Assembly (NCBI RefSeq): GCF_014838715.1
Contig: NZ_CP061947.1
Coordinates: 2,666,001 to 2,730,000, forward strand
Direction: 5' to 3'
DNA: 64,000 bases
DNA from: Algoriphagus sp. Y33
GTDB taxonomy: Bacteria > Bacteroidota > Bacteroidia > Cytophagales > Cyclobacteriaceae
Position numbers and translations under genes: made by a program. Below are positions 1-8,970 of the stretch, piece by piece. The notes under the pieces are model-generated. The model was not told the origin of the DNA, ran no database searches, and saw nothing but the letters and a program-made list of their open reading frames with translations. Numbering within the stretch: position 1 is the first letter of the stretch; every line of letters starts with the position of its first letter.

Positions 1-975
1 ACTTCGTAATTTTATCAGAAAAAAAATACCTGAAATGAGGAGACATTGCCTACCTGCATAGGCATTCAATTACCTTCCCGTCCCCCCGGCTTCCCCAATA
101 GCTAAGCTTCTCAGCAGTAGATAGACGGAATGTCAGGTAGGCACTTCGCCGCCCTCCGTGTCATCACTCACGACTAAGGCCAATTCAAAGATATAGGGTA
201 ATGGCAGAATTATTTGGATAGACTTCATTTCCGAGTGGAAAAACTATGTGATCATTGAGGTGTAAGCAGACTGGGGATAGATGCGTTCTGCCCTCCTTAT
301 CAATAGCTTCATATTTTCAGAAAAGAAATGACTTTCCCTGAGGTTGATTCGGGCAATTAAATATATTTGTGATCCTCATGAATAATTAGCTACCCACTAA
401 TTTATAGACTGAGACACTTTAGTAGTCAATATAGGAATTTGAAGGCCTTAAAGGAGCCCATTTGATTTTGGGTGCGTGCCCTGCAAGCAGGATGAAAAAG
501 ACAGGCCAAAGAGCTATTCGAAAATAAGAAGTATTAAAATATATGAAGAATCTATTTAAGATGAAGAAAGTACAACCTGAATACGGGATACCAAGAGATA
601 ATCACCACGGATATACTCTGGCAAATGTTACTAAGGAAATTAGATTTTTTTTTAAAATGCTCATATATAAAAAACATACGCTGTATATCCGCTTTTCTGC
701 CAATAGCCAAACAAAAGCAATATAGGATTTGGCAATCCCGATAGCCATCGGGACATTGAGGCTACTTCGGCCTGCCTCTCCGTGGCGGATCTTCCGGCAA
801 GCAACCCAAAGAAAATAATGCTACTGGCATCATTGCTGATAATCATAAAATACAATTTCAATTTGAAAAGCGATTGTCTTTGCCAAACAAGTTAAAACAA
901 TGATTCTCTTACGCGTTTTTAGGTTAGTGAAACTAATTAATCATTCATTCAATTAAGGAATAAATCCTATCACCC
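1..975. other. Long intergenic region at the left edge
   Basis: No convincing gene is visible in these 975 bases on either strand. A 60-codon frame at 543-725 has no recognisable features and runs into a dispersed repeat, so it is not annotated. The right part holds repeat copy A (684-852), which includes a short hairpin (CCCGAT/ATCGGG) near 737-752. The first ~60 bases could be the tail of a gene outside the window, since short open frames end at 9, 36 and 60, but nothing is recognisable. The last ~120 bases before 976 presumably carry the promoter of the MBOAT gene, although no clear -33/-7 pair was found. Confidence 0.6.
684..852 (+). repeat. Dispersed intergenic repeat, copy A
   Basis: One of five related copies in the window. 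It begins with CTGTATATCCGCTTTTCTGC (from 681) and ends with CATTGCTGATAATCATAAA. Between lie ATTGAGGCTACTTCGG, a TCCGTGGCGGAT segment, TTCCGGCAAGCAA and ATAATGCTACTGGCATCATT. Copy B at 24588 shares all these blocks in the same order. The ends are not inverted repeats of each other and no target-site duplication is obvious. The minus-strand open frame across it (661-861) resembles the one across copy B only because the DNA is repeated. It is probably a non-autonomous mobile or REP-like element. Confidence 0.75.
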
Positions 976-2430
976 ATGCTTTTCAATTCACTTGACTTTG
1001 CTGTTTTTTTACCGATAGTCTTTATCCTATATTGGTTTATTTTTAAAAATAGCCTGAAGTCGCAAAATCTCCTGATTGTAGCAGCAAGCTACTTTTTTTA
1101 TGGCTGGTGGGATTGGAGGTTTTTAGCATTGATAGCTTTCAGTACTTTGGTTGATTATATAATAGGGATACTGTTAGACAAAGTTGAAGCGCCCTTCCAA
1201 CGAAAAAGCCTGTTGGTTATGAGCCTGCTGGTGAATATTGGTTTTCTGGGTTTTTTCAAGTACTACAATTTCTTCCTTGATAATTTTAATACTGCTTTTA
1301 CAGTTATGGGCATGCCTATAAAAGCCAATTCCCTCTCTATTATTTTGCCTGTTGGAATTAGTTTTTACACTTTTCAAACTATGAGTTATTCTATAGATGT
1401 GTATAGAAAAAAACTGCGGGCGACTAGGGATTTGGTGGCCTTCTCAGCTTTCGTCAGTTTTTTCCCCCAGCTTGTAGCCGGGCCAATAGAGCGGGCAACC
1501 AATTTGCTTCCCCAGTTTTTCGAAGGGAGAAAGTTTGATTATTTACAGGCGAAGGACGGATTGCGACAGATTCTATGGGGATTGTTCAAGAAAGTTGTCA
1601 TCGCGGATAATTGTGCAGGGTTTGCAAATACAATATTCAATAACTCTTCAGACTATGAAGGCAGTACCTTGCTGCTTGGAGCTGTACTTTTTGCATTTCA
1701 GATTTATGGGGATTTTTCGGGTTATTCTGATATTGCCATAGGAACATCACGCTTATTCGGATTCAGTTTAATGCAGAATTTTGCGTTCCCTTATTTCTCC
1801 AGAGATATGGCAGAATTTTGGCGCCGGTGGCATATTTCACTTTCTACCTGGTTTAGAGATTATGTATATATTCCATTGGGTGGCAGTAAAGGAAGTAAAG
1901 GGCAACAGATAAGAAATATTTTCATCATATTCTTGATCAGTGGATTTTGGCATGGTGCCAATTGGACTTTTATAGTTTGGGGAGCACTGAATGCCGTTTA
2001 TTTTATCCCTTTGTTTTTGTTTGGGAAGAACAGACAACATCTCGATACCGTAGCTCCACAAAATAAATATCCCTGCCTCAGAGAATTATTTGCTATGCTG
2101 GGCACTTTTACATTAACCGTATTTTCTTGGATATTTTTCAGGGCTGAGAACATGAGCCATGCACTGAGCTACATTGGTGGAATTTTCTCGAAAAAGTTAT
2201 TTGAACTTCCTGACTTCTCCCTATTTCCCGGAGCGATCACCTTATTGATATTGATAGTTGGATTTCTTTTGGTAGAATGGAGAGGCAGGGCTGGTCACTA
2301 TGGGATTTCGGGAATGCAAGCAATACCCAGTAAAGCATACAGATGGTCTACTTATTTGTTGATTATCTTGATCATCGATATATTCGGGAATACTTCCGAA
2401 GAAATCGAATTTATTTATTTTCAATTTTGA
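976..2430 (+). CDS. MBOAT family O-acyltransferase (AlgI/DltB-like)
   Basis: The 484-residue polytopic membrane protein should move an acyl (probably acetyl) group across the inner membrane for attachment to an exported polysaccharide. The N-terminus (residues 1-60) has the AlgI-type pattern with SYFFYGWWDWRFL. The conserved core EFWRRWHISLSTWFRDYVY contains His286, and the catalytic His is expected at His326 in GFWHGANW. Length matches the AlgI/PatA family (about 460-520). It is followed after 4 bases by an SGNH-like partner gene, the usual two-protein O-acetylation arrangement. The acetylated glycan is unknown. CapD-like, glycosyltransferase and deacetylase genes elsewhere in the window fit exopolysaccharide production but are not linked to it. 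Confidence 0.9.
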   Translation: MLFNSLDFAVFLPIVFILYWFIFKNSLKSQNLLIVAASYFFYGWWDWRFLALIAFSTLVDYIIGILLDKVEAPFQRKSLLVMSLLVNIGFLGFFKYYNFFLDNFNTAFTVMGMPIKANSLSIILPVGISFYTFQTMSYSIDVYRKKLRATRDLVAFSAFVSFFPQLVAGPIERATNLLPQFFEGRKFDYLQAKDGLRQILWGLFKKVVIADNCAGFANTIFNNSSDYEGSTLLLGAVLFAFQIYGDFSGYSDIAIGTSRLFGFSLMQNFAFPYFSRDMAEFWRRWHISLSTWFRDYVYIPLGGSKGSKGQQIRNIFIIFLISGFWHGANWTFIVWGALNAVYFIPLFLFGKNRQHLDTVAPQNKYPCLRELFAMLGTFTLTVFSWIFFRAENMSHALSYIGGIFSKKLFELPDFSLFPGAITLLILIVGFLLVEWRGRAGHYGISGMQAIPSKAYRWSTYLLIILIIDIFGNTSEEIEFIYFQF

Positions 2431-2434
2431 TATT

Positions 2435-3328
2435 ATGATGATAAAACTGTTCCTCAAGCAGGTTGCTGTTTTTTTGTTTTTTCTATTGTCCCTCAATTTT
2501 TTACTGTTCTTTTTGATTAAGGGGTTTTATATTAAAGATTACGATGAAGTTGATTTGGAGTATTCAGCATACTTGCTGGCGGATTCACATGGCACCCCTC
2601 TGGGTGATTTTACTGAAATCCATGCTGTTCATAATTTCTCGGGGCAAAGCGACTCATACCTTGACATGGAGCGTAAGTTGAAATTTCTTATACGGAATAC
2701 CCCTGTAAAAAAAGTCTATATCAGCGTAGATGACCACACGCTCTCACCGACAAGAGAAAAACAAAATAATTTGGACAGATCAGCATATTATGCAGATCCA
2801 AAGGATTTTGGAAGTTACCAAGAATTTATTTATGACAAATACCTAAAATATTATTGTGTTTTTTTGAATGGCAGGTACAGTTTAGTGATAAAAAATTTCT
2901 TACAGGATGAATTATTTGATTTTTCGAAGTGGGGCGGAGTCAGGTCAAAGAGTTCCTGGGAAGACTTGTCCGCCTTGGAGCAGACAAGAATAAGTCAAGA
3001 CCGAATAAACAATTATTTTGAATTTTCATTCCCTTCAGCAAAAATGTCAGGTTCTTTACAAAGGATTATAGGTATTTGCAAGGAAGAGAATATAGAGTTG
3101 ATAGGTCTGAGGTTTCCACTGAGCAAAACATATGTTGATATGTTGGACGATGAAAGCTACCGTGCAGATAGTATAATGATGAATCATGGATTACGTATTA
3201 TCGATTTTGATAGTTTGTATCTGAACCAAGACCATATGTTTAGAGATATGGATCATTTAGATAAAGACGGTGGCGAAAAATTTGTAGAGGTTTTGTTTGA
3301 CAGTCTGACAAACAAAGAAGTCATATAA
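2435..3328 (+). CDS. SGNH-like acyltransferase partner of the MBOAT protein
   Basis: The 297-residue protein has an N-terminal membrane anchor (about residues 5-30) and a periplasmic domain. Residues 47-53 read YLLADSHG, which fits SGNH block I with Ser51 as nucleophile. Near the C-terminus, DMDHLDKDG offers the block V D-x-x-H pair (Asp271, His274). Spacing and position directly behind the MBOAT gene (4 bases) suggest the AlgJ/AlgX/PatB-like role of transferring the acyl group from the membrane protein to the polymer. Overall similarity to named families is low by eye, so the role rests on the SGNH motifs and the operon. Confidence 0.65.
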   Translation: MMIKLFLKQVAVFLFFLLSLNFLLFFLIKGFYIKDYDEVDLEYSAYLLADSHGTPLGDFTEIHAVHNFSGQSDSYLDMERKLKFLIRNTPVKKVYISVDDHTLSPTREKQNNLDRSAYYADPKDFGSYQEFIYDKYLKYYCVFLNGRYSLVIKNFLQDELFDFSKWGGVRSKSSWEDLSALEQTRISQDRINNYFEFSFPSAKMSGSLQRIIGICKEENIELIGLRFPLSKTYVDMLDDESYRADSIMMNHGLRIIDFDSLYLNQDHMFRDMDHLDKDGGEKFVEVLFDSLTNKEVI

Positions 3329-3767
3329 GTTTTTTTTTGTCTGCTGCTGTGATGCCGTTATTTTCTGTTGGCACTGAACATAAGGTTGTCACTTGTCAGC
3401 AAATACGATTGTATCAACTTAATCCTGAAACAGGTAAAAATAACTAACGTAATTAACTGGTTTGAAATCCCCGCAGTAAATTTCGCACGGGCAATGAAGG
3501 TCTACTCAGAAGAAATAATGCCATCCCTTCGGGGTTAGTATACGTGATAAAGACGTGTTAAGCTATAATCTTATTATCCCCGCCACAGTGGGCAAGCTCT
3601 TCGGGATTTAAAAGCCTGAAATTCTGAGATAGCGATAGAAAATGTTGGATTTTGGTTTCAGGCAAACCCCAAAGAACCTGTCCCGAGAATCGGGAGGTGA
3701 AACAAATTTTAAATGCGATATCCCTGTGTAAATCCCCCCTCTATTAATCCTTAACCTTTTACTCTCT
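3329..3767. other. Intergenic region with gene debris
   Basis: These 439 bases separate two converging genes. They contain a VOC-family gene fragment (3431-3538), a TCCCGA/TCGGGA hairpin near 3681-3695 and repeat-like GC-rich stretches (for example the CCCCGCC segment near 3579) resembling pieces of the structured elements elsewhere in the window. No intact gene was seen. Confidence 0.6.
3431..3538 (+). pseudogene. N-terminal fragment of a VOC (glyoxalase-like) gene
   Basis: A 35-codon frame reads NVINWFEIPAVNFARAMKVY and then SEEIMPSLRG before a stop at 3536. The NWFEIP...F.RA..FY pattern is the characteristic first strand and helix of small VOC/glyoxalase-bleomycin resistance proteins, which are normally about 120-130 residues. 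No start codon is evident upstream in this frame (it begins at a CAG codon), and the sequence after residue ~30 has no VOC similarity in any frame. It appears to be a truncated gene relic joined to intergenic or repeat DNA. Confidence 0.55.
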
Positions 3768-5345
3768 TCACTTCACATAGGCCTCAATCAGCCGCTCAGC
3801 ACATCTCTCCCCATCCATAGCGGCAGACACTATTCCTCCTGCATAGCCTGCTCCTTCACCGCAGGGATATAACCTCTTGATCTGGATATGCTCAAACGAT
3901 TCCCTATCCCGGGGAATGCGTACAGGCGAGGAAGTTCTGCTCTCTAGCCCGATCAACTGAGAATCATTGGTGTAATAGCCCTTCATTTTTTGGCCAAAAG
4001 CCTTGAATGCCACTGCCAAACGCTCGGAAATAAAATCCGGTAACACCTCCCTCATTTCTGCTGAATTCAATCCGGGTTGGTACGAGGTATCAAGCAATGT
4101 CGAACTCACTTTCTTCTCTACAAAATCCACCATACGCTGTGCAGGAGCCGCTTGGGTTTTACCTCCAGCCACCCATGCTTTTTTCTCTATATCTGCCTGA
4201 AAGTGCATTGCTGCCAATGGCCCAAACTTTTGGTATTCGGGTATATCCTCTAATTCCACCGAAGCCACTATTCCTGAATTGGCAAATTTTCCATCCCGAC
4301 GGCTTGGGCTCATCCCATTCACCACCAATTCACCGGGGGCTGTGGCTGCCGGCACAATAAACCCACCGGGGCACATACAGAAGCTAAAAACTCCTCTTTG
4401 TTTATTTTTGAATTCAGTCTGGTGAACGAGAGAATAAGCTGAAGCCGGAAGGTATGGACCCCGATCCAATCCGCAATGGTATTGAATACTGTCTATAAGA
4501 TTCTGACTGTGTTCTATCCTTACTCCAAGAGCAAAAGGTTTCGCTTCAATAGTAATCCCCTTCTTGTGTAATAGCTGAAAAATATCCCTTGCCGAATGCC
4601 CTGTAGCCAGTATCACTCCTATTCCTGTGATTTTGTCTCCATTTTGGGTTACAACGCCTTTTATTTCATCTCCCTCCAGAATAAAATCTTCCACACGGGT
4701 TTCAAACAAGACTTCACCTCCAAATTGACGTATACTTTCCCTCAGATCCTCCACAAGTTTTGGGAGTTTGTTTGTGCCAATATGTGGATGCGCATCCACC
4801 AGAATTTCCTCGGTAGCACCATGCGCTACTAAAATTTCCATTATCCTCCGGATATCTCCACGCTTTTTGGATCTGGTGTATAGTTTCCCATCTGAATAAG
4901 TCCCTGCCCCGCCCTCACCAAAACAATAATTTGAATCGGGATTTACACTATGTTCTTTATTGATAGCTGCCAGATCACGCCTACGGGATTTGACATCTTT
5001 CCCTCGCTCTATTACTACGGGTCTCACTCCCAGCTCTATCGCACGAAGTGCTGCAAATAGTCCTGCGGGCCCTGCTCCTACAATAATGAGAGGATCTTTC
5101 TTACTTACATTTTTATATTCCGGCCGGTGATCCAAAAGAGGCGGAGGAGTTTCCTTGAAAAATAGCTCTGCCTGTACATTCACTTTTACATTTCTACCTC
5201 TGGCATCGATGGAACGTTTTACCTGTCGGGCAACAGCATCAGTAGAATCTGCGGGAAGCCCTGCCTTTCTTAGTACTACTTCCTGGAAAACGGCAAAATC
5301 ATAAGCCTCTTTTGGGCTCAATTGTAAGTTGAATTCTTTCTTCAT
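3768..5345 (-). CDS. NAD(P)/FAD-dependent oxidoreductase (COG2509-type FAD-dependent dehydrogenase)
   Basis: This 525-residue protein has a small N-terminal domain (1-80) and then a dinucleotide-binding fold starting PLIIVGAGPAGLFAALRA (Gly90-x-Gly92-x-x-Gly95) with an acidic residue at the end of strand 2 (VVIERG). CFGEGGAGTYSDGKLYTR is a hallmark block of the uncharacterised bacterial FAD-dependent dehydrogenase family. A C-terminal YPCGEGAGYAGGI segment closes the FAD site. The substrate is unknown. The gene stands alone, facing the MBOAT operon, and is preceded by 239 intergenic bases that contain a degenerate repeat. Family call is firm; physiological role is not. Confidence 0.9.
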   Translation of the reverse strand: MKKEFNLQLSPKEAYDFAVFQEVVLRKAGLPADSTDAVARQVKRSIDARGRNVKVNVQAELFFKETPPPLLDHRPEYKNVSKKDPLIIVGAGPAGLFAALRAIELGVRPVVIERGKDVKSRRRDLAAINKEHSVNPDSNYCFGEGGAGTYSDGKLYTRSKKRGDIRRIMEILVAHGATEEILVDAHPHIGTNKLPKLVEDLRESIRQFGGEVLFETRVEDFILEGDEIKGVVTQNGDKITGIGVILATGHSARDIFQLLHKKGITIEAKPFALGVRIEHSQNLIDSIQYHCGLDRGPYLPASAYSLVHQTEFKNKQRGVFSFCMCPGGFIVPAATAPGELVVNGMSPSRRDGKFANSGIVASVELEDIPEYQKFGPLAAMHFQADIEKKAWVAGGKTQAAPAQRMVDFVEKKVSSTLLDTSYQPGLNSAEMREVLPDFISERLAVAFKAFGQKMKGYYTNDSQLIGLESRTSSPVRIPRDRESFEHIQIKRLYPCGEGAGYAGGIVSAAMDGERCAERLIEAYVK

Positions 5346-5449
5346 GGTGTAAGGTTTTTATCCTTAAAATGGGACTGCAAAGATACTGTTTTTAATTATG
5401 CAACAGCTTCCAAAAGATTGAAGGTTTTTGATAAAAGTCTAGCTTGACT

Positions 5450-5576
5450 ATGGCGTATACGGCAGTTAGGCAAGCTTATCAAGCAAGGTTTACCTAGGAG
5501 TCAAAAAGTTCAGATGTATTTTTCCGACAGTCAGTAAACAAGAAAATGGCTACCTTCATCTTTGCTGATAATCATA
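5450..5576 (+). repeat. Dispersed intergenic repeat, degenerate copy E
   Basis: Only the 3' half is clear: TTCCGACAGTCAG, then AAAATGGCTACCTTCATC and TTTGCTGATAATCATA match the ends of copies A and B block by block. The 5' half is much diverged, so its left boundary is approximate. It lies just downstream of the capD-like gene stop, between two minus-strand genes. Confidence 0.5.
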
Positions 5577-5584
5577 TTCACCGA

Positions 5585-7495
5585 TCAATTAAGTCTGTCC
5601 AGAACACCAAATCTAGATGAGTTGGAGATAAATTCAGGCACGATTACTTTCAGGTGCGACACCAACGCCTTTTCGCAATCTTTGCTTACCAATTCCATAA
5701 AAACCTCAATCTGTCCATTGATTTTGCGATAACAAGATGGCAGAACCTGAGTGATTTTGATTTTGGGATGATGGGTGATTTTAACCGTTTCAAAGTCATT
5801 CAACAGTTCTTCATAAAGCTTCTCTCCTTCTCTCAAACCTACAAAAATTACTTTTATATCTTTATCTACTTTTTTTCCGGAAAGCTGAATCATTTTATGT
5901 GCCAGATCGAGAATTTTTAACGGTTCTCCCATATCGAATACATAGATCTCTCCCCCCTCACCCATGATTCCTGCTTCCAGTACCAACTGGCATGCCTCAG
6001 GAATTGTCATAAAATAGCGGGTAATTTCGGGGTGAGTCACCGTTAGTGGCCCTCCATTGGCTATCTGCTTTTGGAATATAGGTATAACCGATCCACTCGA
6101 TCCCAACACATTCCCAAATCGGGTGGTAATGAATTTGGTATAGTGGTTTTTGTGATTTTCGCACAAATATTCATTAAGAGCCTGAACGTACATTTCCGCA
6201 GCTCTTTTGCTCGCTCCCATCACATTTGTGGGGTTGACAGCTTTATCGGTGGAGACAAAAACAAATTTATCTACCTTGGCCAATACAGAAATATCCGCCA
6301 GTATTTTAGTACCAAGTACATTCGAATGAATGGCTTCTTCGGGATAATTTTCCATCATAGGAACATGCTTATAGGCTGCTGCATGGAACACTACCTGAGG
6401 TTTCAAAGTCCTAAAGACTTCCTTTACCTTCTTTTTACTTCTTACATCCCCCAACACTGCTTTTATAGCGCAGAAGGGATAGTTTTCCTTAAACTCCTGC
6501 TCCATATTATACAATGCCGATTCAGCAATATCAAACAGAATAAGCAGCTTAGGCTCATAATGACTAATTTGCCTGCAAAGCTCAGAACCGATAGAACCTG
6601 CTGCTCCCGTTACCAGGATTACTTTTCCCTGTAGATCCTGTTGAATTCTAGGATTATCCAGGATAATCTGCTCGCGGCTAAGCAAATCCTCAATCTTAAC
6701 TTCTCTTATTGCTCCGGCTGTCAATCCCCCATTAATCCATTGATCTACGGGAGGAATTATGGAAACAGAAATTTTCAAGCGAAGACATTCGTCAATGATT
6801 TCATTTTTTCGGGTTACCGAAAGATCTCTCACTGCGATAATCAATTCTGTAATCCCAAACTGTTTGGCCAACTTCTCCAGATCCCCCAATCCTCTGTAGA
6901 TCCGGTGGCCAAGAATATGTTTCCCCTCTTTATATGGGTCATCATCCAGGAAAGCTATCGTATTAAAAAGACTTTTACTGTCTTGCTTGATTGCCTCTCT
7001 GGCAATAATACCTGCTTCACCTGCGCCAAAGATGACACCGTTTTTATAGGATTTTACCGAATCTCCATTTTTGAAATAGGCAAACAGCTCCTTAACCAAT
7101 AACCTATAAAAAATCAATAAAATCAGGGAAAACACACTTGCTATAATCAATACAGAAGTAGGCAGAATAAACCGTTCGTGTAAAATATTCCCCCGAAACA
7201 CAAGCAAAACAAAAAACAGCGCAAAGTTGATAGTAATGGATTTTAATATATTCACTCCGTCCCTAAATCCGGTGTGGCGGATGATCCCTTCCTGACTATT
7301 GGTACTTTGCAGGACTAATAGGCCCACGATCATAAAAACAGCGCCGGCAGAAGTAAAATCGTTGGCTTTTATTTCCTGCCATTCAAAATTAAACCTGACC
7401 ATAAAGGCGAAAGATGCAGAAGAAAATAAAATCAACGCATCTATGAACGCAATTACCCATCTTGGAAGTATTGTAAGCTTTGTAAAGAAACGCAT
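5585..7495 (-). CDS. CapD/FlaA1/WbpM-like nucleoside-diphosphate-sugar 4,6-dehydratase, membrane-bound
   Basis: A 636-residue inner-membrane protein with four N-terminal transmembrane segments (about 12-32, 48-65, 88-103, 112-135), a first Rossmann domain (GVIFGAGEAG, 153-162) and a C-terminal SDR dehydratase domain with TGAAGSIGSE at 296-305. The active site carries STDK (415-418) and M426-x-x-x-K430 instead of Y-x-x-x-K, as in the PglF/WbpM/CapD group acting on UDP-GlcNAc. It should make a UDP-4-keto-6-deoxy sugar, the first step to bacillosamine-, QuiNAc- or FucNAc-type sugars for surface glycans. No downstream aminotransferase or initiating glycosyltransferase is next to it. Confidence 0.92.
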   Translation of the reverse strand: MRFFTKLTILPRWVIAFIDALILFSSASFAFMVRFNFEWQEIKANDFTSAGAVFMIVGLLVLQSTNSQEGIIRHTGFRDGVNILKSITINFALFFVLLVFRGNILHERFILPTSVLIIASVFSLILLIFYRLLVKELFAYFKNGDSVKSYKNGVIFGAGEAGIIAREAIKQDSKSLFNTIAFLDDDPYKEGKHILGHRIYRGLGDLEKLAKQFGITELIIAVRDLSVTRKNEIIDECLRLKISVSIIPPVDQWINGGLTAGAIREVKIEDLLSREQIILDNPRIQQDLQGKVILVTGAAGSIGSELCRQISHYEPKLLILFDIAESALYNMEQEFKENYPFCAIKAVLGDVRSKKKVKEVFRTLKPQVVFHAAAYKHVPMMENYPEEAIHSNVLGTKILADISVLAKVDKFVFVSTDKAVNPTNVMGASKRAAEMYVQALNEYLCENHKNHYTKFITTRFGNVLGSSGSVIPIFQKQIANGGPLTVTHPEITRYFMTIPEACQLVLEAGIMGEGGEIYVFDMGEPLKILDLAHKMIQLSGKKVDKDIKVIFVGLREGEKLYEELLNDFETVKITHHPKIKITQVLPSCYRKINGQIEVFMELVSKDCEKALVSHLKVIVPEFISNSSRFGVLDRLN

Positions 7496-7954
7496 AGTAG
7501 TAATATATTCAATTTGCGAGCGTTATAAAACTTTTTAATTAAGAAATAAGTAGAATCCCGGAAGTCCATCTTTAAATATAGCATAAGGGCATAAGCAAAA
7601 CAATACATATACTACAAATAAAAGTATATAAAACAACAATATACGTATTCAACATATTCAGTCTTAAAAATAAGCAGTCCTAAATAATTTTAAACTCATA
7701 AGATTTTATCCCGGGGATTAGTTAGGGACGTAAGCCTATGGGCAAAAAAGGAATGTCCTACTTATAACCAGTCTACACCAGAAGTCTGATTAGGCTTGAA
7801 AGCCCTGAATACATTTTCTCTCTATCAACTAAATACACACCTAGTAAAAAAGCTGTATTTTCAATTTTTTTGATCAAAGCTGCATTTCCTAATCCTGGTC
7901 AGGTTCAAATCCAGTCTTTGGTTTATCTAAATTCAATATTCGGTTTTACCGCTT
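7496..7954. other. Intergenic region without recognisable features
   Basis: This 459-base AT-rich stretch separates the capD-like gene start (7495, minus) from the bestrophin gene end (7955, minus). It must include the capD-like promoter near 7496-7650. No gene, strong terminator or copy of the dispersed repeat was recognised. Confidence 0.5.
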
Positions 7955-8968
7955 CTACATTAGTATCTGATTTGTTGGTACAATAGGGTTTGGCAACGCT
8001 GTTTCCCCAAGCATTTCTCTTAAATCAATTTCGATTGCCCTGCTTATTTGTGCCATCGGAATATCATTGGCTCCGCCTTCAAATGGGTTTTCCGTGCTCT
8101 CTCCTACCTGCTCTAAAGAAGTGAATACCCAACCTATCATTGCGCTGAATGGTATAGTGAGCCAAACACCATATTCTCCAAGTTTGCTCAATGGCTCCAA
8201 CAATCCAAACGGAACAAGAATGGTGAGCAACCAAATAAAATACAGACTGATGCTGGTGAACTGTCGAGGATAAGGGAAATTTTTTATCCGTTCACACCTA
8301 CCTTGATGGGCATATAAGTCTTTCAATTGATTTTCCAGATTCACATAAGGAAACTCTCCGATTAAACCTTTCTTTTTCAACTTTTTCAGATCTTCAGATT
8401 GTAAAGCAAGAATTTGCGTTGCACGGTTTTTCTTGGACAAGACATGATTCAAATCCGCCAGTGATAAAAAAGGAGGTAAATCATCCTCTAAATCAACTTC
8501 CCATTCGGGTACTTTATAATGGCTCAAATATTCCTTAAAATAAGATTTTGACTGGTTTTCCCAGCTCTGGGGTTTCCGTAATTGATGGCGTAAGGCCGTA
8601 AGCCAAGCTAAATGTCTGTAAATGACTCTCTTATGAACTTCCTTCAGAGAGGGGCTGTCACTGTCTGCCTCTTTTTCGGTAATAAAATCCCTGACCATTA
8701 TTCCCCAAGTACGGCTGTCATTAATGATAGCGCCCCAAATTTTTCTGGCTTCCCATAGACGATTATAAGTTTGTGTATTTCTAAACCCGGCAATAAAGGA
8801 GGCTCCAACTCCTACTAAGGCTATAATGGGCCAAGGAATGACAATCCATTGTATTCCAAAAACAGCATATAATACCGTCGGGACAGTGGCTAAAACCAAT
8901 AACCGATAAATATTCCTCCGCGTCCACGGGATAAAATGTTTGAGTTTATAATAACTACCTGTATTCAT
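7955..8968 (-). CDS. Bestrophin family protein (YneE/UPF0187-like anion channel)
   Basis: The 337-residue membrane protein has two N-terminal membrane segments (about 22-60), followed by FRNTQTYNRLWEARKIWG, the bestrophin signature (roughly F-R-x-x-x-x-Y-x-R-x-W-E-x-R-x-x-W-G). A further hydrophobic pair lies near 238-280 (SLYFIWLLTILVPFGLLEPL). The C-terminal ENPFEGGANDIPM matches the family's ENPFG-x-x-x-x-D-I-P motif. Bacterial homologues form pentameric ion channels. It starts 2 bases after the stop of a K+ channel gene, so the two are almost certainly co-transcribed and may jointly balance ion flux. Ion selectivity cannot be read from sequence. Confidence 0.9.
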   Translation of the reverse strand: MNTGSYYKLKHFIPWTRRNIYRLLVLATVPTVLYAVFGIQWIVIPWPIIALVGVGASFIAGFRNTQTYNRLWEARKIWGAIINDSRTWGIMVRDFITEKEADSDSPSLKEVHKRVIYRHLAWLTALRHQLRKPQSWENQSKSYFKEYLSHYKVPEWEVDLEDDLPPFLSLADLNHVLSKKNRATQILALQSEDLKKLKKKGLIGEFPYVNLENQLKDLYAHQGRCERIKNFPYPRQFTSISLYFIWLLTILVPFGLLEPLSKLGEYGVWLTIPFSAMIGWVFTSLEQVGESTENPFEGGANDIPMAQISRAIEIDLREMLGETALPNPIVPTNQILM

Positions 8969-8970
8969 AT

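Noticed and set aside
465..545. Possible repeat shared with 30085-30180 (CAGGATGAAAAA, ACAGG and GAGCT in the same order).
   Set aside because: Only three short blocks match and the rest diverges; too little to call a repeat without an alignment.
543..725. A 60-codon plus-strand frame before the MBOAT gene.
   Set aside because: No domain or signal features, runs into repeat copy A, and the composition looks non-coding.
661..861. A minus-strand frame resembling another at 24629-24817 (shared residues FFGLLAGR, QAEVASM), looking like a small conserved protein family.
   Set aside because: Both frames lie entirely across copies A and B of the dispersed repeat; similarity follows from the repeated DNA, and the other copies do not keep the frame open.
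6071..6634. A 187-codon plus-strand frame opposite the capD-like gene.
   Set aside because: It is antisense to the strongly conserved SDR domain and has no recognisable protein features.
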